From JBBQXK01 sp052387255 (GTDB lineage: Bacteria; Pseudomonadota; Alphaproteobacteria; Rhodobacterales; Rhodobacteraceae), in contig JBQTJI010000014.1 of the NCBI GenBank assembly GCA_052387255.1, forward strand, positions 59,602 through 123,601: a stretch of 64,000 nt of DNA, written 5' to 3'. Below are positions 33,711-41,687 of the stretch, piece by piece (within the stretch, counting starts at the first letter, position 1; every line of letters begins with the position of its first letter). The notes under the pieces were generated by a model. The model made no database searches. It was not told where the DNA came from and saw only the letters and a list, made by a program, of their open reading frames with translations. A program made the translations under genes and the position numbers.

Positions 33711-34489
33711 GCGACCCCCGGCTGGACCTTGTGCTGGACGGGCCCGTCGCGCGGCTGACGATCCGGCGGGCGGACAAGCTGAACGCCCTGGATGCGGACA
33801 TGGTCGATGCGCTGGTGCCGCTGTGCCGGCAGGTCGAGCGGTCGGGCGCGCGGGTGCTGATCCTGACCGGCGAGGGGCCGAAGTCGTTCAGCGCGGGCGG
33901 CGACATCGCCGCCTGGTCCGGCTGGCCGCCCGAGGATTTCGCCAATCACTGGGTGCGCGACGGGCATGCGGCCTTCGATGCCCTGGCGCGGCTGACGGTG
34001 CCGGTGATCGCGGTTCTGAACGGGCACACGCTGGGGGGCGGGCTGGAACTGGCCGCCTGCGCCGACCTGCGGATCGCCGAGGCCCATGTGAAGATGGGGC
34101 AGCCGGAGGCGGGCCTCGGCATCATTCCCGGCTGGTCGGGCACGCAGCGGGCGGTGCGGCGGTTCGGGGCGCAGGTCGTGCGGCGGATGGCGGTGTTCGG
34201 CGAGGTCTTCGGCGCGGACGAGGCTTTGGCCCTGGGGCTGGTCGATCAGGTGGTGCCGACGGGCGCAGGTTTGGCGGCAGCGGATGTGGCTGCCGCCCGC
34301 GTGATCCAGCGGTCGCCCACGGCGACGCGGTTGGCCAAGGCCATGATCGCGGCCGCCGAGGGCGAGGAACGGGAACGGGTGATCGAGGCCCTGGCGGGCG
34401 AGATTGCCGCCGGGTCGGCGGACCTGAAGGAAGGGCTGGCGGCGTTCCGCGAAAAGCGGCCCGCAAAATTTGGAAAGGATGGCGAATGA
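33707..34489 (+). CDS. Enoyl-CoA hydratase/isomerase family protein
   Basis: 260 residues of the crotonase fold. The oxyanion-hole and CoA-binding segments KSFSAGGDIAAW and HTLGGGLELAA are present, and both catalytic glutamates of true hydratases are kept (GGGLELA and GQPEAGLGIIPGWSG). The product therefore probably hydrates an enoyl-CoA. The start is a GTG in the overlap GTGA with the CoA-transferase stop; its own stop overlaps the next gene by ATGA. Confidence 0.9.
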   Translation: MSDPRLDLVLDGPVARLTIRRADKLNALDADMVDALVPLCRQVERSGARVLILTGEGPKSFSAGGDIAAWSGWPPEDFANHWVRDGHAAFDALARLTVPVIAVLNGHTLGGGLELAACADLRIAEAHVKMGQPEAGLGIIPGWSGTQRAVRRFGAQVVRRMAVFGEVFGADEALALGLVDQVVPTGAGLAAADVAAARVIQRSPTATRLAKAMIAAAEGEERERVIEALAGEIAAGSADLKEGLAAFREKRPAKFGKDGE

Positions 34490-34797
34490 TCCGGCACATC
34501 GTGGCCCTGCGGTTCAGGGCGGGCACGACCGAGGCTGTGAAGCAGGGGCTTTATGCCGACCTGCGGGGTTTGTCCGGCCATATCGAGGGGATTCTCGACT
34601 TCCGCTCATTCCCGAACATCAGCGTCGAGACCCCGCTGGTGCGGGGGTTCGACGATGTGTTCTGGTTCGATTTCCGCGATCTTGGGGTCAGGGATGCCTA
34701 TCTGGCCGATCCGGTTCACCAGGCCATTGGGGGGCGAATCGGGGCGGAACTGGAGGGCGGCGCGGAGGGTGTGTTCGTCTGTGATGTCGATCTGTAG
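34486..34797 (+). CDS. Dabb (stress-responsive A/B barrel) domain protein
   Basis: 103 residues. The opening IRHIVALRFRAGTT and later DDVFWFDFRDLGVRDAYL, VHQAI follow the dimeric alpha-beta barrel (Dabb) pattern. Such small proteins accompany many catabolic operons; some are enzymes, but most have no proven role. It is co-translated with the enoyl-CoA hydratase. A strong palindrome follows at 34813. Confidence 0.85.
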   Translation: MIRHIVALRFRAGTTEAVKQGLYADLRGLSGHIEGILDFRSFPNISVETPLVRGFDDVFWFDFRDLGVRDAYLADPVHQAIGGRIGAELEGGAEGVFVCDVDL

Positions 34798-34812
34798 GGG
34801 AACCGTGAGGGC

Positions 34813-34834
34813 TGCCTAACACACGTGTTAGGCA
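34813..34834. terminator. Palindrome between convergent genes, likely bidirectional terminator
   Basis: TGCCTAACAC-AC-GTGTTAGGCA: perfect 10-bp arms, 16 bases after the Dabb stop and about 100 bases before the end of the convergent aldo/keto reductase gene. AT-rich sequence follows (ATATTGTTATTA), but there is no immediate T-run. It could instead be a protein-binding site. Confidence 0.5.
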
Positions 34835-34936
34835 TGCCAGGATATTGTTATTACGACATAATTCGCAGGGCGTTAACGAAGCTTCAAGGATTGCGCGGGC
34901 GCTGCGGGTTGTTCCGCAGTGCCCGCACGACCCCCG

Positions 34937-35953
34937 TCACGCAGGGACAGGCGCATCCTCACGCAACAGGCCCCTGACCTTCAGCGCGGTCCAGAACTCG
35001 GGCGGAATCGGGTGGCTGAACCAGGCCAGGTTCTGGTCCAACTGCTGAACCGTCCGGGTGCCCGCGCAGAACGACGGCACCGCCGGGTGCGCCACCACGA
35101 ACTGCAGCGCGGCGGCCGGCAGGGGCACGGCAAACTCGGCGCAGACGGCCTCGATCCGGGCGACCTTGTCCATGATCGCCTGGGGCGCGGGGACGTAGTT
35201 GTATTTGGCCCCCGGTTTCGCCCCCGTGGCCAGGATGCCCGAATTGAAGCCGCCACCGACCAGCACTGCGGCACCGCGTTTCTCGCACAGCGGCAGGAAT
35301 TCGTTCAGCGCATCCTGTTCCAAGAGGGTATAGCGCCCGGCCAGCAGGAAGGCGTCGAAGTCGCGCTGTTTCAGCGCCTCGAGGCACACTTCCCATTCGT
35401 TCACGCCGACGCCGATGGCCTTGAGCACCCGTTGCGAGCGCAGCGATTCGAGCGCCCGCCAGCAACCGTCCATCGCCTGCGCGAACACCTCGGGCTGGTC
35501 GGCCCCCCGCGTGAACACGTCGATGTCGTGGATGAAGCAGATGTCGATCCGTTCCAGGCCCATGCGCTGCAGGCTGTCTTCGACCGACCGCATCGTGCCG
35601 TCATAGCTGTAGTCGAAGTGCATCGTGAAGGGCGCGGCGTTGGTCCAGGGGGCAAAGTCGATGTCGGCCCGCCGCCCCGGTTTCAGCAGCCGACCGACCT
35701 TCGAGGCCACGACGAAATCGTCGCGCTTCTTCCAGCGCAGCGACTGGCCGGTGCGCAGTTCGGACAGGCCGTGGCCGTACATCGGCGCGGTATCGAACAG
35801 GCGCACGCCCGCATCCCAGGCGCGCTGGAACATCGCGTCCGAGGTGGCGTCGTCGATCTCGCGCAGGAAGTTGCCGACGGGGGCCGTGCCAAAGGCAAAG
35901 GCGGTGACGGGCAGGCCGGAACGGCCGAACGGGCGCTTGGTGCCGGGGGTCAT
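34937..35953 (-). CDS. Aldo/keto reductase (aldose/pyridoxal dehydrogenase-like)
   Basis: 338 residues of the AKR group that includes D-threo-aldose 1-dehydrogenase and pyridoxal 4-dehydrogenase. It has LFDTAPMYGHGLSE (catalytic Asp/Tyr), VVASKVGRLL (Lys) and ICFIHDIDVF (His). GGAGGAA lies 4 bases before the ATG. A TetR-regulon operator sits 17 bases upstream of the start, so it belongs to the same regulon as the divergent acyl-CoA dehydrogenase. The exact substrate is not known. Confidence 0.9.
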   Translation of the reverse strand: MTPGTKRPFGRSGLPVTAFAFGTAPVGNFLREIDDATSDAMFQRAWDAGVRLFDTAPMYGHGLSELRTGQSLRWKKRDDFVVASKVGRLLKPGRRADIDFAPWTNAAPFTMHFDYSYDGTMRSVEDSLQRMGLERIDICFIHDIDVFTRGADQPEVFAQAMDGCWRALESLRSQRVLKAIGVGVNEWEVCLEALKQRDFDAFLLAGRYTLLEQDALNEFLPLCEKRGAAVLVGGGFNSGILATGAKPGAKYNYVPAPQAIMDKVARIEAVCAEFAVPLPAAALQFVVAHPAVPSFCAGTRTVQQLDQNLAWFSHPIPPEFWTALKVRGLLREDAPVPA

Positions 35954-35969
35954 CGGTTCCTCCCTCAAA

Positions 35970-35985
35970 GTAACCAGATGGTGCG
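35970..35985. promoter_or_regulatory. TetR-regulon operator 4
   Basis: GTAACC-AGAT-GGTGCG, almost identical to the site in front of the TetR gene (27108), 17 bases upstream of the aldo/keto reductase ATG. Confidence 0.7.
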
Positions 35986-36033
35986 TAGATGGCACGGATT
36001 CGCAGCCTTGGCAAGCGTGGACGCGAATTGCGC

Positions 36034-36062
36034 TTGACCGCACAGGGCATCGGCCGTTATGT
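36034..36062 (+). promoter_or_regulatory. Candidate promoter of the acyl-CoA dehydrogenase gene
   Basis: TTGACC (36034-36039), 17-base spacer, TTATGT (36057-36062). The perfect inverted-repeat operator at 36061 overlaps the -10 and start. Confidence 0.6.
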
Positions 36063-36076
36063 AACTGGATAGTTAC
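36061..36076. promoter_or_regulatory. TetR-regulon operator 5 (perfect inverted repeat)
   Basis: GTAACT-GGAT-AGTTAC, perfect 6-bp arms with a 4-base centre, 14 bases before the acyl-CoA dehydrogenase ATG. This is the best copy of the motif and defines the consensus GTAACY-N4-RGTTAC. Confidence 0.75.
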
Positions 36077-36090
36077 TAGCGGAGGTCCCG

Positions 36091-37233
36091 ATGCTGCTGA
36101 ACGACGTGCAGGCGCAGGTGCGCGACATGGCCCGCGCCTTTGCCGACGAAGTCATCCGCCCCGCCGCCGAAGCCCTGGACCGCGACGAACGTTTCCCCGC
36201 CGAAATCTTCGACGAGATGGCCAGGCTGGGCCTGTTCGGCATCGGCGTGCCCGAGGCGATGGGAGGGCCGGGGTTCGACACGCTGACTTATTCCGTGGTG
36301 ATGGAGGAGCTGTCGCGCGGCTATTGCAGCATCGCGGACCAGTGCGGCCTGGTGGAGCTGATCTCGTCACTGCTGGTGCGGCACGGGACCGACCGGCAGC
36401 GCGGCCTGCTGGCCGATATCCTGGCGATGCGCACCAAGGTCGCCTATTGCATCACCGAGGCCGAGGCCGGGTCGGACGTGTCGGGCCTGCGGACCACCGC
36501 CGTGCGGGACGGCAACGGCTGGGTGCTGAACGGCGGCAAGCTGTGGATCCACAATGCGCCGGTGGCGGATCTGGGGTTCGTGCTGACCCGGACGGACAAG
36601 GCGGCGGGCAACCGGGGCATGTCGATCTTTGTCGTCGACCTGCATGCCAAGGGGGTCGAGCGGGGGCCGAAGGAACACAAGATGGGGCAGCGCGCATCGC
36701 AGGTGGGGGCGCTGACGTTCCGCGACGTGCGGCTGGGCCCCGATGCCCTGCTGGGCGATACGGGGCGCGGGTTCCACATGATGATGTCGGTGCTGGACAA
36801 GGGCCGCGTCGGCATCGCCTCGCTGGCCGTGGGCATCGCGCAGGCGGGGCTTGAGGCGGCGATGGACTATGCCGGCACGCGTCGCCAGTTCGGCAAGGCC
36901 ATCGCCGAGTTCCAGGGGGTGCAGTGGCTTTTGGCCGACATGGCCAAGGACATCGAGGCCGCGCGCCTGCTGACGCGGTCGGCGGCGGCGCTGATCGATG
37001 CGGGCGCGGATGCGACGCGGGCCTGTTCGATGGCCAAGCTGTTCGCGGGCGACATGGCGGTGGCGCGGACGGCGGATGCGGTGCAGGTGTTCGGCGGATC
37101 GGGCTATATCCGGGGGTTCGAGGTGGAACGGCTGTACCGCGACGCCAAGATCACGCAGATCTACGAGGGCACCCAGCAGGTGCAGCGCATGATCATCGCG
37201 CGCGAACTGATGAAGAAGGGTGCGCGCGCCTGA
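36091..37233 (+). CDS. Acyl-CoA dehydrogenase
   Basis: 380 residues, full-length FAD-dependent acyl-CoA dehydrogenase forming the 2,3-enoyl-CoA. Signatures include CITEAEAGSDVSGLRT and QVFGGSGYIRGFEVERLYRD; the catalytic base is probably Glu359 in IYEGTQQVQ. GGAGG lies 5 bases before the ATG. With the CoA-transferase and hydratase it forms a short beta-oxidation sequence under the same TetR operator. Chain-length preference is not evident. Confidence 0.93.
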   Translation: MLLNDVQAQVRDMARAFADEVIRPAAEALDRDERFPAEIFDEMARLGLFGIGVPEAMGGPGFDTLTYSVVMEELSRGYCSIADQCGLVELISSLLVRHGTDRQRGLLADILAMRTKVAYCITEAEAGSDVSGLRTTAVRDGNGWVLNGGKLWIHNAPVADLGFVLTRTDKAAGNRGMSIFVVDLHAKGVERGPKEHKMGQRASQVGALTFRDVRLGPDALLGDTGRGFHMMMSVLDKGRVGIASLAVGIAQAGLEAAMDYAGTRRQFGKAIAEFQGVQWLLADMAKDIEAARLLTRSAAALIDAGADATRACSMAKLFAGDMAVARTADAVQVFGGSGYIRGFEVERLYRDAKITQIYEGTQQVQRMIIARELMKKGARA

Positions 37234-37402
37234 CCCGGGCCGCAGACAGGGGCAAAGGGGCACGCGTGGCCTGCAAGTTGTGCATGGCAGCCTTGCCGGG
37301 AACGTCGGGAAGGGGGCTGGAACCGATGCCCACTTGATCGTTACAGTCGTGGGCCTAAGACTTCACTCAATCCCTGCGCGTTCATCCGAAAGGCCCCCGG
37401 AC

Positions 37403-38524
37403 ATGGTTCACCGCATCATCGCTGCAATGATCGTGACGTGCCTGATGGCCCTGTCCGCCATGGCGCAGAACGCCCCGCCCGAAGTGACGGTGACCAGGCC
37501 CCTGACAAAAGAGATCATCGAGGACGACGAATTCGTGGGCCGGTTCGAGGCCGCCGAAGCGGTCGATGTGCGCGCCCGCGTGTCGGGGTATCTGGAGGCG
37601 TCGGAGTTCCGTGACGGGTCGCTGGTTGCGGCGGGGGACCTGCTGTTCACCATCGACCGGCGGCTGTTCGACGTGGCGCTGCGGCAGGCCCAGGCCGAGG
37701 TGGGCGTGGCCCAGGCGAGCTATGATTTTGCCAATGAACAGTTGCAGCGCGCGACGGGGCTGAGTGTCTCGGGCAACATCCCGCAATCGACGCTGGACGA
37801 GCGGCGGCAGAACTTCCTGACCGCCAGCGGTGCGCTGGAACAGGCGCGCGAGGCGGTCGAGACGGCGCAGATCAACCTGGACTTCTCGCAGGTCAGGGCC
37901 CCCATCGCGGGCCGCGTGGACCGCCGCCGCGTGACGCCCGGCAACCTGGTGCGCGCCGACGACACGGTGCTGACGACGATCGTGTCGATCGATCCGATCC
38001 ACTTCTACTTCGACATCGACGAGCGGTACTTCCTGTCCTATTCGCGCGATGCCCGGACGCGGGGCAGTTCGCTGCAAGAGGGCGGGGGCCTTGAGGTCTC
38101 GGTGCGCCTGGCCGACGACCGGGTGCCGCCGATGACCGGGCAGCTCGATTTCTCGGAGAACCGGCTGGATGCGGCGACGGGGTCGATGCGGGTGCGGGCC
38201 ATCGTGCCGAACCCGGACGGCGTGCTGACGCCGGGGCTGTTCGGGCGGGTGAACGTGCCGGGGTCGCTGCCCTATCAGGGTGTGCTGATCCCCGATGCCG
38301 CCATCGTCGGCGACCAGAACCGCCAGCTGGTGATGACGGTGGATGCCGAGGGCAAGGTCACGCCGGTCGTGGTGCGCCCCGGCCCCCGCATCGACGGCTA
38401 CCGCGTGATCCGCGAGGGGCTGACGGGTGACGAGACCATCGTGATCGAGGGTCTGATCCGCGCCCGGCCCGGCATGACGGTCACCCCGGTGATGGTCGAA
38501 CTGCCCCTCGTGGCGGGGAACTAG
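37403..38524 (+). CDS. RND efflux periplasmic adaptor (AcrA/MexE-type membrane fusion protein)
   Basis: 373 residues. A signal peptide (about 1-22, ending LSAMAQ) precedes the adaptor. It has a lipoyl-like half (FEAAEAVDVRARVSGYLEAS), a helical hairpin around residues 95-160, the second lipoyl half (INLDFSQVRAPIAGRVDRR) and beta-barrel domains. It links the inner-membrane pump encoded next to an outer-membrane channel. No such channel gene is present here. Confidence 0.92.
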   Translation: MVHRIIAAMIVTCLMALSAMAQNAPPEVTVTRPLTKEIIEDDEFVGRFEAAEAVDVRARVSGYLEASEFRDGSLVAAGDLLFTIDRRLFDVALRQAQAEVGVAQASYDFANEQLQRATGLSVSGNIPQSTLDERRQNFLTASGALEQAREAVETAQINLDFSQVRAPIAGRVDRRRVTPGNLVRADDTVLTTIVSIDPIHFYFDIDERYFLSYSRDARTRGSSLQEGGGLEVSVRLADDRVPPMTGQLDFSENRLDAATGSMRVRAIVPNPDGVLTPGLFGRVNVPGSLPYQGVLIPDAAIVGDQNRQLVMTVDAEGKVTPVVVRPGPRIDGYRVIREGLTGDETIVIEGLIRARPGMTVTPVMVELPLVAGN

Positions 38525-38527
38525 GCC

Positions 38528-41500
38528 ATGGGTGGGTTCTTCGTCGACCGCCCGATCTTTGCCGCCGTCCTGTCGATCATCCTGACGATCCTGGGGGCGC
38601 TTGCCTATTTCCGCCTGCCGGTCGAGCAGTACCCCGAGATCGCACCACCGTCGATTGTGGTGCGCGCGGCCTATCCGGGGGCCGATGCCGCGACTGTCGC
38701 CTCGACCGTGGCGACGCCGCTGGAGCAGGAGATCAACGGGATCGAGGGCATGCTGTACATGTCGTCGTATTCCACCGCCGACGGGTCGATGTCGCTAACC
38801 ATCACGTTCGAACTGGGCACCGACATCGACGCGGCGCAGGTGCTGGTGCAGAACCGGGTGTCCATCGCCGAGGCGCGCCTGCCCGAAGAGGTGCGCAGGC
38901 TGGGGCTGACCACCACGAAAAGCTCACCCAACCTGATGATGGTCGTGCATGTGCTGTCGCCCGACGACACGTTCGACGAGCTTTATGTGTCGAACTACGC
39001 AAGGGCGCGCATCCGCGACCGGCTGGTGCGGCTGGACGGGGTGGGCGACCTGGTGATGTTCGGCGAACGCGAATTTGCCGCCCGCGTCTGGCTGGATCCG
39101 GACAAGCTGGCGTCGTTCGGGCTGACGGCGGGCGATGTGGTGTCGGCGATCCGCGAGCAGAACATCCAGGTGTCGGGCGGCACGCTGGGCGCGCCCCCGA
39201 ACAGCGATGCTTCGGCCTTTGAAGTTGCCGTGACCACACAGGGCCGCCTGCAAGAGCCGCGCCAGTTCGGGCAGGTCATCGTGCGGTCCACCGACGATGG
39301 CCGCATCGTGCGCGTGGCCGACGTGGCCCGCGTGGAAATCGGCGCGCGCAGCTATTCGACCAATTCCTACCTGAACAACAAGGCGGCCGTGGCGCTTGGC
39401 ATCTTCCAGCGCCCCGGATCGAACGGGCTGGCGGCGTCGGACGAGATCATCGCCACGATGGAGGAACTGAAGGCCCTGTTCCCGCCGGGCCTGGAATACC
39501 GCATCGTCTATAACCCGACCGAGTTCATCCGCACCTCCATCGAGGCGGTCTATGTGACCATCTTCGAGGCCGTGCTGCTGGTCGTGGCCGTGGTCATCAT
39601 CTTTCTGCAGTCCTGGCGCGCGGCGATCATTCCCCTGCTGGCCATTCCGGTGTCGCTGGTCGGCACCTTTGCCGTCATGCTGCTGATGGGTTATTCGTTG
39701 AACATGCTGACGCTGTTCGGCCTGATTCTGGCCATCGGGATCGTTGTCGACGACGCCATCGTCGTGGTCGAGAACGTCGAGCGCAACATCGCCGAAGGCA
39801 TGTCGCCGCGCGACGCCTCGCACCGCACCATGGACGAGGTGTCATCTGCGGTCATCGGCATCGCGCTGGTGCTGATCTCGGTCTTCGTGCCGACGTTGTT
39901 CATCGCGGGGATCACGGGCACATTCTATTCGCAGTTCGCGGTGACGATCTCGGTCGCGACGGCCATCTCGGCGCTGAACTCGCTGAGCCTGTCGCCCGCC
40001 CTTGCAGCGCTTCTGTTGCGACCGCACAGCCATGCGCGGCCCGGCAACGTTGTCGCGCGGTTCTTTGGCGGCCTTGCGGACGGATTCAACCGGGGCTTCG
40101 ACCGGCTGTCGGCGGGCTATGGCTGGATGGTGCGGCGGCTGGTGGGATCGACGGGCGCGCTTCTGGGCATGTTCGTGGTGTTTGCGGGCCTGTTGGGTGC
40201 GACCTGGTGGATGACGCAGCGGGTGCCGACCGGGTTCATCCCGCAGATGGACCAGGGCTATGCCATCGTCGTGGTGCAACTGCCCGACAGCGCCTCGCTC
40301 GAGCGGACGGACGCGGTCATCCGGCAGGCCAGCGACATCGTCACCTCGGTTCCCGGTGTCGCCAATGCCGTGGCTTTCGCCGGGTTCTCGGGTGCGACCT
40401 TTACCAACGCCTCGAACCAGGGGGTGATCTTTGCCAGTTTCGCCCCCTTCGACGAGCGGCTGAAGGATGGCCACACCGGCAATGCCATCGTCGGCCAGTT
40501 GTACGGCCGCTTGCAGTCGCTGCGCGAGGCCTTCGTGATCGCCAACCCGCCCCCCTCGGTGGCGGGGGTGGGCAACGGCGGCGGGTTCAAGCTGCAATTG
40601 CAGGACCTGGACAGCGACGACATGCGCCGGGTGCTGGGCACGGCCTATCAGATCATGGGCATGGCGCAGTCCGACCCTGCGGTCGCGGGGGTGTTCACCA
40701 CCTTTTCGGCCAGCGGCAAGCAGATCTACCTGGATATCGACCGGGTGCGCGCGCAGATGCTGAACGTGCCCATCGGCAACATCTTTGAATCGCTGTCGAT
40801 CAACCTCGGTTCGGCCTATGTCAACGATTTCGGGGCGTTCGGGCGTCAGTTCCAGGTGCGGGCGCAGGCGGACGAGCGGTTCCGCGTGGACACCGAGGCG
40901 ATTGCGAAGCTCAGGGTCCGCTCGGCCACCGGGGCGCTGGTGCCGCTGGGGACGCTGGTCACGATCCGTGACACGACGGGGCCGCAACTGGTGCAGCGCT
41001 ACAACATGCTGGTCTCGGTGCCGTTGCAGGGCAACGCCGCCCCCGGCAAATCGACGGGCGAGTCGCTGGTCGCGATGGAGAACCTGGCGCGCGCGGCGGC
41101 CCCGCCCGGCGTGACCTTCGAATGGACCGAACTGGCATTGCAGGAACGCGACCAGGGCAGCAGCGCCTATATCTTTGCCTTCTCGGTGCTGTTCGCCTTT
41201 CTGGTGCTGGCGGCGTTGTATGAAAGCTGGACCCTGCCGCTGGCAATCGTGCTGATCGTGCCCCTGTCGATCCTGGCCGCGCTGATCGGGGTGTCGCTGC
41301 GGGGCATGGACAACAACGTGCTGACGCAGATCGGGCTGATCGTGCTGGTGGGCCTGGCGGCGAAGAACGCGATCCTGATCGTGGAGTTTGCCAAGCAGGC
41401 CGAGGCGGACCGCGGGATGAGCCCCGTCGAGGCCGCCATCGACGCCAGCCGCCAGCGGTTGCGGCCCATCCTGATGACGGCGCTGGCGTTCATCCTGGGG

Positions 41501-41683
41501 GTGGTGCCCTTGGTCATCGCCACCGGGCCGGGGGCCGAGATGCGCCAGGCCCTGGGCACGGCGGTGTTCGCGGGGATGATCGGCGTCACCTTGCTGGGGC
41601 TGTTGCTGACCCCGGTGTTCTATGTCGCGATCCGGCGGCTGACGGGAGGCGGCAGGGCCAAGGAACCGGTGGCGCAGCCCTGA
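38528..41683 (+). CDS. RND multidrug efflux pump, inner-membrane subunit (AcrB/MexF-type)
   Basis: 1051 residues, the standard HAE1 length. It begins with the typical FFVDRPIFAAVLSI helix. The proton-relay Asp pair is in AIGIVVDDAIVVVENVERN (about residues 398-416) and the matching Lys in VGLAAKNAILIVEFAKQ (about 942-958). It expels hydrophobic compounds driven by the proton gradient, with the adaptor encoded 3 bases upstream. It ends 4 bases from the convergent peptide-transporter ATPase gene. Confidence 0.95.
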   Translation: MGGFFVDRPIFAAVLSIILTILGALAYFRLPVEQYPEIAPPSIVVRAAYPGADAATVASTVATPLEQEINGIEGMLYMSSYSTADGSMSLTITFELGTDIDAAQVLVQNRVSIAEARLPEEVRRLGLTTTKSSPNLMMVVHVLSPDDTFDELYVSNYARARIRDRLVRLDGVGDLVMFGEREFAARVWLDPDKLASFGLTAGDVVSAIREQNIQVSGGTLGAPPNSDASAFEVAVTTQGRLQEPRQFGQVIVRSTDDGRIVRVADVARVEIGARSYSTNSYLNNKAAVALGIFQRPGSNGLAASDEIIATMEELKALFPPGLEYRIVYNPTEFIRTSIEAVYVTIFEAVLLVVAVVIIFLQSWRAAIIPLLAIPVSLVGTFAVMLLMGYSLNMLTLFGLILAIGIVVDDAIVVVENVERNIAEGMSPRDASHRTMDEVSSAVIGIALVLISVFVPTLFIAGITGTFYSQFAVTISVATAISALNSLSLSPALAALLLRPHSHARPGNVVARFFGGLADGFNRGFDRLSAGYGWMVRRLVGSTGALLGMFVVFAGLLGATWWMTQRVPTGFIPQMDQGYAIVVVQLPDSASLERTDAVIRQASDIVTSVPGVANAVAFAGFSGATFTNASNQGVIFASFAPFDERLKDGHTGNAIVGQLYGRLQSLREAFVIANPPPSVAGVGNGGGFKLQLQDLDSDDMRRVLGTAYQIMGMAQSDPAVAGVFTTFSASGKQIYLDIDRVRAQMLNVPIGNIFESLSINLGSAYVNDFGAFGRQFQVRAQADERFRVDTEAIAKLRVRSATGALVPLGTLVTIRDTTGPQLVQRYNMLVSVPLQGNAAPGKSTGESLVAMENLARAAAPPGVTFEWTELALQERDQGSSAYIFAFSVLFAFLVLAALYESWTLPLAIVLIVPLSILAALIGVSLRGMDNNVLTQIGLIVLVGLAAKNAILIVEFAKQAEADRGMSPVEAAIDASRQRLRPILMTALAFILGVVPLVIATGPGAEMRQALGTAVFAGMIGVTLLGLLLTPVFYVAIRRLTGGGRAKEPVAQP

Positions 41684-41687
41684 GCCG

